Of a DNA stretch of 40,239 nt, positions 8,667 through 16,660 are shown piece by piece. Source of the stretch: Planctomycetota bacterium (GTDB lineage Bacteria > Planctomycetota > Phycisphaerae > UBA1845); the NCBI GenBank assembly GCA_030616775.1, contig JAUWWQ010000040.1, positions 1 through 40,239 on the forward strand, read 5' to 3'. The stretch's first letter is position 1. Each line of letters begins with the position of its first letter. The position numbers and the translations under genes are program-made. The notes under the pieces are model-generated. The model was not told the origin of the DNA, did not search any database, and saw only the letters and a program-made list of their open reading frames with translations.

Positions 8667-10127
8667 ATGAGAAAACCCGGATGTTTTCTGCTTAGCGTTG
8701 TCGCGACATTGTTCATTATTTGCCCCATTGTTGCGGCCCAATCGGATGATCGCCCCAACATCGTCCTGATCTTCATGGACAACTTTGGCTGGGGAGAGCC
8801 CGGCTTCAACGGCGGGGGGATCATCCGCGGAGCACCGACGCCCCGGCTCGACACTTTGGCGTCCGAGGGTCTACGCCTGACGAACTTCAATGTCGAATCA
8901 CAATGTACGCCATCGCGGGCCGCGATCATGACGGGCCGGTACGCGATCCGAAGCGGCTGCGGCAAGGCGCCGCAGGGCGGGGGTGTGTACGGGCTCGTCC
9001 AGTGGGAATACACGATGGCCGAGATGCTTTCGGACGCCGGGTATGCCACGGGCATGTTCGGTAAGTGGCACCTGGGTCGCACGGAGGGCCGGTTCCCCAC
9101 AGACCAAGGCTTCGACGAGTGGTACGGGATACCCAACTCGACCGATGAAGCGCCATACACCGACCTGGAGGGATTCAACGAGAGCGGTCTTCCGGAAGCC
9201 TCGTTTGTCATGGAAGGGAAGAAGGGCGAGACGCCTGAGGAACTGCATCCATACCGTCTCGACTTCCGCCCCTTGATCGATAAGGTCATCACGGAAAAGT
9301 CGATCGCCTTCATGAAGAGGCAGGTGGATAGCAAGAAGCCGTTCTTCCTGTTTGTCCCCTATACCGCGACCCACTACCCGACGATGCCGCATCCGGAATT
9401 CAAGGGTAAGTCCGGCAACGGCGCCTGGGCCGACCTGCTAATGCAGATCGACGCGTATACGGGGATGATCCTGGATACGATCGACGACCTGGGTATTCGT
9501 GAGAATACCATCGTCATCTTCACCGCTGACAACGGGCCGGAAGCGTCACAGGGCACCAACACGCTGACCGTCGAGACCAGCTTCCAGGGCACTGCCGGCC
9601 CCTGGCGAGGGACGCTGTTCACTGGATTCGAGGGCGCCCTGCGCGTGCCGTTTGCCGTCCGATGGCCGGGTAAGATTCCTGCCGGGAGCGCGAGCGATGA
9701 GATCGTGCACGAGATGGATCTCTTCCCGACCCTCGCAAAGTTCGCTGGCGGCAACGTGCCGGACGACCGGCCGTTTGACGGAATCGACATGGCTGATTTC
9801 TTCCTCGGGAAGACAAACAAGTCCGGCCGCGAGTCTGTCATCGTCTACATGGGCAATGACGTCTACGGGGTCAAATGGCGCAACTGGAAGCTCAACTTCA
9901 AGGAACTGGATACCATATTCGGCGAAGTGAAAAGCTACGGCATGCCCAAGCTCTATAACCTGTACAAGGATCCGGGGGAGCGCGAGAACGTGTTGTTCCC
10001 CAATACGTGGGTGCCGAAGGCGGCCATGGCTCATCTGTTGCAGCATGTCGGTTCGCTGAGAGCCAACCCGCCCATTCGGCCCGGCACGCCGGACCCGTAT
10101 TCACCGCCTCAGGCGGGAAGGCAATGA
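8667..10127 (+). CDS. Sulfatase (arylsulfatase-like, formylglycine type), exported
   Basis: A 486-aa member of the sulfatase/alkaline-phosphatase superfamily (PF00884). Signal peptide about 1-24; the metal motif near residue 38 is the DN variant (FMDNFGWGE) instead of the common DD; active-site C80-T-P-S-R84 fits the C/S-x-P-S-R formylglycine-conversion motif; TGRYAIRSG follows it; a second metal motif reads FTADNGPE. It hydrolyses sulfate esters in the periplasm or outside; the particular substrate is unknown. ATG 8667 was chosen because AGGAG (8654-8658) sits 8 nt upstream and it begins the signal peptide; an in-frame ATG at 8634 has no such support. It needs a formylglycine-generating enzyme encoded elsewhere. 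Confidence 0.9.
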   Translation: MRKPGCFLLSVVATLFIICPIVAAQSDDRPNIVLIFMDNFGWGEPGFNGGGIIRGAPTPRLDTLASEGLRLTNFNVESQCTPSRAAIMTGRYAIRSGCGKAPQGGGVYGLVQWEYTMAEMLSDAGYATGMFGKWHLGRTEGRFPTDQGFDEWYGIPNSTDEAPYTDLEGFNESGLPEASFVMEGKKGETPEELHPYRLDFRPLIDKVITEKSIAFMKRQVDSKKPFFLFVPYTATHYPTMPHPEFKGKSGNGAWADLLMQIDAYTGMILDTIDDLGIRENTIVIFTADNGPEASQGTNTLTVETSFQGTAGPWRGTLFTGFEGALRVPFAVRWPGKIPAGSASDEIVHEMDLFPTLAKFAGGNVPDDRPFDGIDMADFFLGKTNKSGRESVIVYMGNDVYGVKWRNWKLNFKELDTIFGEVKSYGMPKLYNLYKDPGERENVLFPNTWVPKAAMAHLLQHVGSLRANPPIRPGTPDPYSPPQAGRQ

Positions 10128-10201
10128 CGGTTGGCGACCGGAACGAAACGCCGTGTCTATCGATACGGCTGTGGCCTAGAAACAAAGCAGAAAGGAAAAT
10201 C

Positions 10202-11116
10202 ATGCGAAATTATATGATGACATTGGGCATCGCGGTCCTGATGTTCGCCCCCGTCAGTGTGTGCGCTCAGGATGAGCCGCCGATTGAAGAGGAGGCCGAG
10301 AGCCAACTCGTCGACAAGTCGGACCAGACGGGAACCAACCCCATCAACTTCACGTTCGACTTGAGGCTCTACAACGAGTACCAGTGGCTGAACGTGGACG
10401 GTGACGGGAAGCAGAACACTACGACGCTAGAGTTACGTGTGCCGTTTGCGGACGGGAAGTGGCAGTTTCGGGTCCGGGCTCGCGGCAATTACGTCAACGC
10501 TGATCTGCCTGACGCCGGTCGCAGCCCCGGCATGTTTGCCAGGCGGGACCGCGCCCGAAGTGGAGGATTCCTCCGACGCGCCAGAGGGTTCTTGGGCTCC
10601 GATCGGGGAATAGACGACTGCGGCTTCGGTGACGTGGACTTTCGCCTCCTCACCGTGCCCTATTTCAATGTGGAGAAGAAGATGGCGATCGCGACTGGCT
10701 TGGAGGTGTTCCTGGACACAGCGTCCGAGGACTCACTCGGATCCGGGTCGTACTCCCTGGGCCCACAGGTCTTTGCCGTCTTCTTCAAACCCTTCGGCTT
10801 GAATCTCGATCTGTTTGCGCCCGCCTATCAGCACAAGTTTGACGTTGACGGGAACGACGTCAACCAGGGCTTGATCGATCTGTTCATCCTTAAGACGTCC
10901 GCCGACAAGACCCTCTGGCTGTTGCTCGATCCGCAGATTGTGCTCGACTACGAGAACGACAGGGAATTCTCGCTGATCGATGTCGAATTCGGAACCATGC
11001 TGGACAAGTACCTCGGAACGAAAGGGCACAGCTTCTACGTGCGACCCTCGGTCGGCATCGGAAACGATCGTCCGTACGATGCTTCCATCGAGGTCGGCTA
11101 CAAGATCGTCTGGTGA
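10202..11116 (+). CDS. Predicted outer-membrane beta-barrel protein
   Basis: A 304-aa exported protein: signal peptide (MMTLGIAVLMFAPVSVCAQ region), a short acidic linker, then alternating strands typical of a barrel (FDLRLYNEYQWLNV, MAIATGLEVFLDTASEDSLG, LNLDLFAPAYQHKF, HSFYVRPSVGIG, IEVGYKIVW end). It resembles the barrel at 3265 in block layout (a TASED block and an end-to-end barrel with no C-terminal domain) but is only distantly similar. ATG 10202 has GAAAGGA just upstream; longer in-frame starts overlap the sulfatase and would precede the signal. Probably a porin for the same pathway as the sulfatase and cytochrome (inference from neighbours). Confidence 0.7.
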   Translation: MRNYMMTLGIAVLMFAPVSVCAQDEPPIEEEAESQLVDKSDQTGTNPINFTFDLRLYNEYQWLNVDGDGKQNTTTLELRVPFADGKWQFRVRARGNYVNADLPDAGRSPGMFARRDRARSGGFLRRARGFLGSDRGIDDCGFGDVDFRLLTVPYFNVEKKMAIATGLEVFLDTASEDSLGSGSYSLGPQVFAVFFKPFGLNLDLFAPAYQHKFDVDGNDVNQGLIDLFILKTSADKTLWLLLDPQIVLDYENDREFSLIDVEFGTMLDKYLGTKGHSFYVRPSVGIGNDRPYDASIEVGYKIVW

Positions 11117-11176
11117 CAGCGCTAGGGCACGACCGTGGAGTCGATCCTCGGCGTCACTCCGGAGTAGATCCAAGCC

Positions 11177-11446
11177 ATGACCGCCTCGCGGCTTCATCTT
11201 CCGGTTGTCGTCTCTGCGCTTCTCGTGGCGTCGCTCGTCGCTTCAGCGCAGGTGCAGGACGAAGAGAGTGCTGCCGGTGCCTCAACGGGCATTCTGCAAC
11301 TGGGCGACTACTCGGGTGACCTGTGGGAACGCGGTTACCTGCTTGGCGACTTCGGTGGATCCCGGACTGTGGGAACCACCAGAACAAGCCGCGCTGGGGG
11401 GAGGACGATGATGCGATATTGGCACGAACGTGGGCGAACTACATGA
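11177..11446 (+). pseudogene. Relic: broken 5' end of an OprB-type porin gene
   Basis: An 89-codon ORF with a good signal peptide (VVSALLVASLVASAQ) followed by GDYSGDLWERGYLLGDFGG, which matches the mature start of the OprB protein encoded 13 bp downstream (LDYSGDLWERPALTGDWGG). After that the reading frame has no porin similarity and stops at 11446. A +1 shift gives a stretch (NKPRWGEDDDAILARTWANY) that may derive from another gene, so the rest of this porin copy appears deleted or replaced. The duplicate is best read as decay after tandem duplication of the porin. Confidence 0.7.
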
Positions 11447-11458
11447 GGAGTACTATAC

Positions 11459-12823
11459 GTGAGACTCAAACTGAAGCGGACAAGCACCTTGGCGCTTGTG
11501 AGCGCCGCCGTGGCGATAGCTATGAGCTCAATGGAAGCAGCCGGCCAGGAGCAACCAGAGACTGAAGTTCCGGCGAGCGAGACCGCGGAAACGGAAGCGC
11601 CGGCGTTCTTTCGGCTGGACTATTCGGGTGACCTTTGGGAACGGCCTGCCTTGACCGGCGACTGGGGTGGTCGGCGGAGTCAGCTCGCGCAGGAAGGAAT
11701 CTCCTTCGAGCTGGACCTCGAGCAGACCATTCAGGGTAACGCTCACGGGGGCAAAGACACGAACAATGCCTTTCGGTACTCGGGCTCCTGGGACTTGCGC
11801 TTGAAGTTCGACACCGGGCGAATGGAGCTGTGGCCCGGAGGGCTGCTCGAAGTCCACGGCGAGAGCTTTTTCGGTCAGTCCATCAACCGCAAGTCCGGCG
11901 GAACTCCCAACGATGACGCACTGTATCCGGTGCCCAGAAATCGGGACGTCATGCTCTCGCACGTCGTCTACACGCAGTTCCTTTCGGAGTCGTTCGGTGT
12001 CTTTCTCGGTAAGCTGGACACGACCACCGGAGACAAGAATGAATTCGCCTGGATCCACGGAGACAACTTCCTCCACAGTGCCTTGCGCTGGAACCTGATC
12101 AACGCGCGCACCACACCCTATTCCACCCTCGGGGCCGGCTTCTTCTTCCTGGGCGACTGGGGTATGTGGTCCTTCACCGCTTATGACACAGAAGGTGCGG
12201 CGAACGTCAGCGGATTCGACACGGCTTTCGACAGGGGAACTTCCCTGGCCACCGAGGCCCGGTTCAACTGGGAGCCCTTCGGCAAGCCCGGCCATCAACT
12301 GTTCGGCTTCACCTGGAGTGATAAGGACTTTGTCTCCCTGGAGCAGGATCTGCGCGCCGGTATCGGAATCCCCGCCAGTCCAATACTGAACCTGTTGACG
12401 CTGGACCTGTCTCTGGAGCGCGAATCGAGTTCCTGGTCATTCTATTACAACTTCGATCAGTACTTGTATGTTGAGACGGAGGATCCGACTCAAGGAGTCG
12501 GTATCTTCGGACGATTCGGCATATCCGACGGCGAAGCGAATCCGATCGAGACTTTCTATAGCGTGGGCGTCGGAGGCACCGGGATCATCCCGGAACGAGA
12601 TCAGGATACGTTCGGACTCGGATACTACTTCGTGGATTACGGCGGCGAGCTGCCCGATCGGCTTGGGGTCCGCTCGTCACAGGGCGTCGAACTTTTCTAC
12701 AACATCGAAGTAGCGCCGTGGCTCCACATCACACCGGATCTGCAAGTGATCATCAATCCCGGCGGATTCGAGGACCGCGACGTTGCGGTGGTGTACGGGT
12801 TAAGGGCACAGATGAGTTTCTAG
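11459..12823 (+). CDS. OprB family carbohydrate-type porin
   Basis: A 454-aa outer-membrane porin. It starts with GTG 11459, supported by GAGGAG at 11445-11450. Signal peptide about 1-28 and an acidic linker precede the family's characteristic N-terminal block (YSGDLWERPALTGDWGGRR, then LAQEGISFELDLEQTIQGN), followed by barrel strands to a C-terminal VYGLRAQMSF ending in Phe, as usual for outer-membrane proteins. OprB porins (PF04966) allow diffusion of sugars and other small solutes. Adjacent to a sulfatase and two other barrels, it plausibly brings a (desulfated) sugar or aromatic compound into the periplasm. A broken paralogue lies directly upstream. Confidence 0.88.
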   Translation: MRLKLKRTSTLALVSAAVAIAMSSMEAAGQEQPETEVPASETAETEAPAFFRLDYSGDLWERPALTGDWGGRRSQLAQEGISFELDLEQTIQGNAHGGKDTNNAFRYSGSWDLRLKFDTGRMELWPGGLLEVHGESFFGQSINRKSGGTPNDDALYPVPRNRDVMLSHVVYTQFLSESFGVFLGKLDTTTGDKNEFAWIHGDNFLHSALRWNLINARTTPYSTLGAGFFFLGDWGMWSFTAYDTEGAANVSGFDTAFDRGTSLATEARFNWEPFGKPGHQLFGFTWSDKDFVSLEQDLRAGIGIPASPILNLLTLDLSLERESSSWSFYYNFDQYLYVETEDPTQGVGIFGRFGISDGEANPIETFYSVGVGGTGIIPERDQDTFGLGYYFVDYGGELPDRLGVRSSQGVELFYNIEVAPWLHITPDLQVIINPGGFEDRDVAVVYGLRAQMSF

Positions 12824-12836
12824 CAGGAGTCGTCTC

Positions 12837-14012
12837 ATGAAGCAACGATTGCGATTTTCGATCGGCTTGGGCATGCTGTGTCTTGTGGTGGGATGCATCG
12901 ACATTGCTTTGCCCGAATCAGGGCTTTTCGCGGGCAGTGTCTCGGTCGTTCTCAAGGGCACGGCGGAAGCGGACGGCAATTGCGTGGTCTGGCGTTCCCA
13001 GGACGATCGCGTGTTCACCTTGTTTCAGGGGCTGCGGGTCGACAACGATGATTTTGATCTGGTGATCACGCCCGGGACGCAGTCACGTCTGGCGCTTGAT
13101 ATTCGCTCGGACCTCGGTGAACCGTGCCTGCCTGACGCACAGATTGCCAACGTGGACCGGGTTCTCGAGATCAACGGCGAAGACACGGGCCCCGCCGAAA
13201 GGGCCCTGGAGAGCGCGTCGAAGACCATCGACGCACTCAAGGCGGACCTGGCGGCGATCGTCGAGACTCAGCGGGAGCAGCTTCAAGACCGCGTAGGCGA
13301 GTTTGACGAGGGCGTTCGCACGTTCATCAACGATCTCGAAGCCCGAGTCACTGAGTCCGTGGAGAATCTCCGCGCGCAACTTGAAGAGCGCGAGATTCCC
13401 GATCGTGATCAGATTGTGGAAGATGTAAGAGCTTCGTTGGATGCATTCGTCAATGAAGTCGAGGGCCGCCTTGATGACACGCTCCATGACGCCCGGGACC
13501 GGATTCAGGGATTCGTAGAGACGATTCGCTCCGAGGTCGAGGAGCGGCGGAGCGAGACGGAAGGGCGGTTTGCGGAACGGTTGGAGGGAATCAAACAAGG
13601 CCTGGCTGAGCGGCTGGACGAGCTGCAGCCGAACCTTGACGATCTGAATGAACGGCTCGAACGACTGGCGGTCGAATTAAGGGAGCAACTTGAGGACGAA
13701 CTGGCGAACGTTCGCGGTGAGCTGCAGCAGCGCATTGAGGACGCCTTGGATGGGCTGAAGGAGGATGTTCGGCAGCGCCTCGAAGAATTGCTGGCGGGAA
13801 TCGATCCGGATCTGGGAGATATCGAAGGCCGTCTGGAAGAACTCATCGGGGCGATTCGTCCGATCATCGAGGATCGAGTGGAGCAGTTTCTAGAAGAGCT
13901 CGCCGAGCGGCTCGGGCTGTCGGAATTGCAACTGCAGATCCTGCGGAGAACGTTGCAGAACCTGATCGAGCAGCGGCTCGGTGGAGATTCCACGACGATC
14001 GAAACAGAATAG
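12837..14012 (+). CDS. Lipoprotein with small N-terminal domain and long amphipathic coiled-coil
   Basis: A 391-aa lipoprotein with lipobox LVVGC (lipidated Cys20). About residues 30-112 look like a small beta domain with two further Cys (49, 97). From about 117 to 385 the chain is almost wholly amphipathic helix, rich in Glu, Arg, Leu and Asp, with repeating segments (LRAQLEER, LREQLEDELANVRGELQQR, LKEDVRQRLEELLAG) that resemble coiled coils or exchangeable apolipoprotein helices. I recognise no family. AGGAG at 12825-12829 sets the start, and it lies 13 bp after the OprB gene, so probably in the same operon. Possible roles are tethering the outer membrane or porin, or lipid binding; neither is proven. 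Confidence 0.75.
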   Translation: MKQRLRFSIGLGMLCLVVGCIDIALPESGLFAGSVSVVLKGTAEADGNCVVWRSQDDRVFTLFQGLRVDNDDFDLVITPGTQSRLALDIRSDLGEPCLPDAQIANVDRVLEINGEDTGPAERALESASKTIDALKADLAAIVETQREQLQDRVGEFDEGVRTFINDLEARVTESVENLRAQLEEREIPDRDQIVEDVRASLDAFVNEVEGRLDDTLHDARDRIQGFVETIRSEVEERRSETEGRFAERLEGIKQGLAERLDELQPNLDDLNERLERLAVELREQLEDELANVRGELQQRIEDALDGLKEDVRQRLEELLAGIDPDLGDIEGRLEELIGAIRPIIEDRVEQFLEELAERLGLSELQLQILRRTLQNLIEQRLGGDSTTIETE

Positions 14013-14264
14013 GTAGCACTAGGGCGAGGGCTCGACTCCGCGGCGTTGGCGTCGTCGCAGGGTTCGCACGGGTCGTGGATGGGTTCGGGCATGGCAGTTG
14101 TCGATGGGCTTAGGACACGCGTTCGTTTGTAGCCCATTGCCGAGGCACAAAAGGCAGGTTACAGCCTATGGCCAGTAGACAAGCGAAACCCAGGTTTGTC
14201 GGCGCCGTCGTCGGCATTGTTCCGGTGGTCATTCCGTCGCCTTCAGAATGATTGAGGACCACCC

Positions 14265-15029
14265 ATGACAGCAGACGTTGGACATACGCACCATGGCAGG
14301 CACGGGGTGTGGACGGTGGTCCTCCAACACCGCTTTGCCGTTTTGCTCTGCGCGCTGGCGGTGCTGCTCATCGGTGCGCCGCTCGTGCGTATGTTCAGGC
14401 CGGGAACGCATCCGAAGCTGGCCGACTTGGTGATTCCACTGCTCTTCGCGGTGGTGCTGCTGTCGGCCATATTCGCGGTAAGCCGAACGCGCACGACCGA
14501 GATCATCGCACTATTGCTTGCTATCCCTGCAGCGGTTTTTCAAGGCCTGCAGACGTGGTTTGCCACAGATGGATTTGCGATTGCGGGTCATATCCTCGGT
14601 ATCTTGTTTCTTGGCTATGCGATCGTCCTTATTCTGAAGTTCCTGTTCGTTAGCCACCAGGTCAGCTCGGATATGATTTGTGCCTCGTTGTGCGTGTACC
14701 TGCTCCTCGGGATCTTGTGCGCCCTCGCCTACTCCTTGTTTTACTATCTGGACCCGACATCGTTCGTCTTCTCCCTCGCCGAGGATGGTGGATCTGGAGT
14801 AATACGGTTCGGCGGCGAGCGGACGTTCATTGCGATCTACTACAGTTTCGTGACCATGAGTACATTGGGATATGGTGACATCGTGCCGACTTCGTCGCTG
14901 GCCCGTACCTGCGCTGCCCTCCAGGCTGTCGTCGGGCAGCTTTACCTTGCGGTGTTGGTAGCGCGGCTCGTTGGGCTACATATCTCGCACTCGGCGGCTA
15001 CGAGTGCGGGAGGGCCGAATGCGAACTGA
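14265..15029 (+). CDS. Potassium-channel-like membrane protein (ion channel, VIC superfamily)
   Basis: A 254-aa integral membrane protein with about five or six hydrophobic helices (near 23-41, 53-71, 79-93, 106-126, 137-160 and 214-238). Between the last two is a pore loop with the K+ selectivity signature T200-L-G-Y-G-D205. No arginine-rich S4 and no cytoplasmic RCK or cyclic-nucleotide domain is visible, so it is probably a simple, perhaps ungated, K+-selective channel (Ion_trans_2 type, PF07885). GAGG at 14254-14257 supports the start. It stands alone between the porin cluster and the lipoproteins; a functional link to either is not evident. Confidence 0.85.
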   Translation: MTADVGHTHHGRHGVWTVVLQHRFAVLLCALAVLLIGAPLVRMFRPGTHPKLADLVIPLLFAVVLLSAIFAVSRTRTTEIIALLLAIPAAVFQGLQTWFATDGFAIAGHILGILFLGYAIVLILKFLFVSHQVSSDMICASLCVYLLLGILCALAYSLFYYLDPTSFVFSLAEDGGSGVIRFGGERTFIAIYYSFVTMSTLGYGDIVPTSSLARTCAALQAVVGQLYLAVLVARLVGLHISHSAATSAGGPNAN

Positions 15030-15169
15030 ACCACAGGAATCAACCATGAAGGAGTCTCGCGCACGTTGATTTGGACGGGCGCGATACAAGGAAATACGCA
15101 GAGTTCTTGGTGAGAATGGTCTTAAGCGACTTTGGAGCCCTGAATCAGGCAAAATGAAAGGAGTTTTCG

Positions 15170-15835
15170 ATGATGCAACGTAATAACAAAGGTAACACGG
15201 TGTTGTTGGTGTCGTGCATGGTCGTGCTGGCGGCCGTGTCCTCGGGTTTACTTGCGGGTTGTCAGGCCCAGAAGGCGGCGCACTCGGGATTCTTGGGAGA
15301 TTACTCGAAGCTGCGCCCAAGCCCTGAAGTAGAGGATGCCTTGTACTATCAGACCCCTGGGAAGAGCCTTAGAGATTATGACAAGTTCATGATCGATCCA
15401 GTCTTGGTGCATTTCGCGCCGAATGCGAAGGGTACTGCGCTCGACCCGGCCAAGCTGAAGAAGTTGACCGACTATGCCTACGACGAGGCGGCGAAGGCAT
15501 TGTCAGAGCGGTACGCGGTGGTCACCGCGCCGGGTCCGGGAGTACTGCGCCTGCGGGCCGCGCTGACCGACATCAAGAAGACGAAGCCGGCCATGAATAT
15601 CCACCCCGCGACGAAACTCTCGGGACTCGGCCTTGGGGGTGCATCGATGGAGGCCGAGGCACTTGACTCGCGAACGGGCGAGCGCGTCTTCGCGGTCGTG
15701 GATACTCGACAAGGGAACCGGCTTGCGATTGGCGCGGGACTCAGCGAGCTTGGTCACGCACAGCAGGTGATCAAGCATTGGATTGAGCGGTTCGTAAAGC
15801 GAGTGGACAAGGCGCACGGCTATAGCGGGAAGTAG
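15170..15835 (+). CDS. DUF3313-type lipoprotein
   Basis: A 221-aa predicted lipoprotein: hydrophobic signal with lipobox LLAGC (Cys31), then a mature domain with the features of the DUF3313 family (GFLGDYSKLRP near the start, YDKFMIDPV, YDEAAKALSERYAVV, MEAEALDSRTGERVFAVVD, C-terminal amphipathic helix around WIERFVKRVD). The family's function is unknown; members are envelope lipoproteins. AAAGGAG just upstream sets the start (tandem ATGs at 15170 and 15173). It leads a run of three lipoprotein genes directly before the MCE/Mla operon, so an envelope-maintenance role is plausible. Confidence 0.8.
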   Translation: MMQRNNKGNTVLLVSCMVVLAAVSSGLLAGCQAQKAAHSGFLGDYSKLRPSPEVEDALYYQTPGKSLRDYDKFMIDPVLVHFAPNAKGTALDPAKLKKLTDYAYDEAAKALSERYAVVTAPGPGVLRLRAALTDIKKTKPAMNIHPATKLSGLGLGGASMEAEALDSRTGERVFAVVDTRQGNRLAIGAGLSELGHAQQVIKHWIERFVKRVDKAHGYSGK

Positions 15836-15915
15836 GTGTCCACTGAATCCCGCGCAGTGACGGTGTGGGCGCTTTGCAGCACGAGTCGTTCGTGTTGATC
15901 GGGAGGGACTATCTG

Positions 15916-16353
15916 ATGGCGACAATCAAACAGGGACTGGCGCTTGGGCTCGTTCTGGCATTGCTGCCGGGGTGTGCACTGGTGGAGATCCGAAGCAAGT
16001 CCAAGGCTGGCCCGGAGTTCCGCCATCGCGGGTCCGATCGGACGGACAGCATACGCTGGTACGCGCAGCAGGGTTTTGAGTTCGTGTGGCGAGACGACGA
16101 CAACAACAAGATCACGACAGGCATCACGTATCGACGCCGTGATATCGACAACGGAAACAGCGACAACGACAATGGCGTCTGGCTGGATATCTCGTTCCCG
16201 GTTTGGAAAGCGGAGCAAGACGCTGATCGCGCTGCGCGGCGGATCGAGTTGCTTGAACGCCGGATCGCTGCTCTTGAAGCAGGGCGGAATCAGGCGTTAG
16301 CGCGAGCGTCAGCTCAGACGGAGCCTGCGGCGGTGGGGGCATCTTCGCAGTAG
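15916..16353 (+). CDS. Small lipoprotein with C-terminal coiled coil
   Basis: A 145-aa predicted lipoprotein, lipobox LLPGC (Cys20). The mature part contains a beta-rich segment (GFEFVWRDDDNNKITTGITY, RRRDIDNGNSDNDNGVWLDI) ending ISFPVWK, which resembles the closing strands of a small barrel or sandwich, followed by a heptad-like helix (ADRAARRIELLERRIAALEA). ATG 15916 has GGGAGG at 15901-15906. I recognise no family. Its stop overlaps the ribosome-binding site of the following 57-aa gene, implying translation in one operon. Confidence 0.65.
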   Translation: MATIKQGLALGLVLALLPGCALVEIRSKSKAGPEFRHRGSDRTDSIRWYAQQGFEFVWRDDDNNKITTGITYRRRDIDNGNSDNDNGVWLDISFPVWKAEQDADRAARRIELLERRIAALEAGRNQALARASAQTEPAAVGASSQ

Positions 16354-16363
16354 GAGCAAGTAC

Positions 16364-16537
16364 ATGAGTTTACGCAAACACCGCAAGGCCGTTCTCCTGA
16401 TGGCCATACTGACGGCCATGAACGGAGGATGCGTAGATCTCGTAACCGAGAGCGTCAAGGACGGCGTGGGCGCTGCGATCTCAGGGGCCGTTGCAGATGT
16501 GATCGCGTCGTTATTGCCAAGAGGCGAGGATCGGTAG
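16364..16537 (+). CDS. Very small lipoprotein (57 aa)
   Basis: A 57-codon gene. AGGAG at 16352-16356 overlaps the previous gene's stop and lies 7 nt before ATG 16364. The product has a basic N-terminus, a hydrophobic core and a lipobox-like NGGC (Cys23), followed by an alternating Val/Ala/Gly helix (VTESVKDGVGAAISGAVADV) and a short charged tail. It resembles, in plan and size, the N-terminus of the lipoprotein at 26890 (GGC then IIVDAARSSAKEAL). Function unknown; coupling to the preceding lipoprotein and position before the MCE operon suggest an envelope role. Confidence 0.6.
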   Translation: MSLRKHRKAVLLMAILTAMNGGCVDLVTESVKDGVGAAISGAVADVIASLLPRGEDR

Positions 16538-16660
16538 CGGTACCGGTTAGAGGTGGAGATAGACTGATGCGATGCAGCACGGCGTTGGATGATCTTGTCG
16601 ACAACGTCTTTCCTGACGTTGACCAGTTGCCGTCGTAACCGAGATTCTGCGAGTTCGTGA

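Noticed and set aside
8118-8741. 207-codon minus-strand frame opposite the cytochrome and sulfatase start
   Set aside because: Composition is that of an antisense shadow; no ribosome-binding site or motif, and both sense genes are solid.
13505-14137. 210-codon minus-strand Ser/Arg-rich frame
   Set aside because: Mirror image of the coiled-coil lipoprotein's Glu/Leu/Arg codons; low complexity and not protein-like.
14168-14251. 27-codon ORF (MASRQAKPRFVG start) before the channel gene
   Set aside because: Weak ribosome-binding site and no feature apart from a short hydrophobic stretch; probably part of the 250-bp intergenic region.
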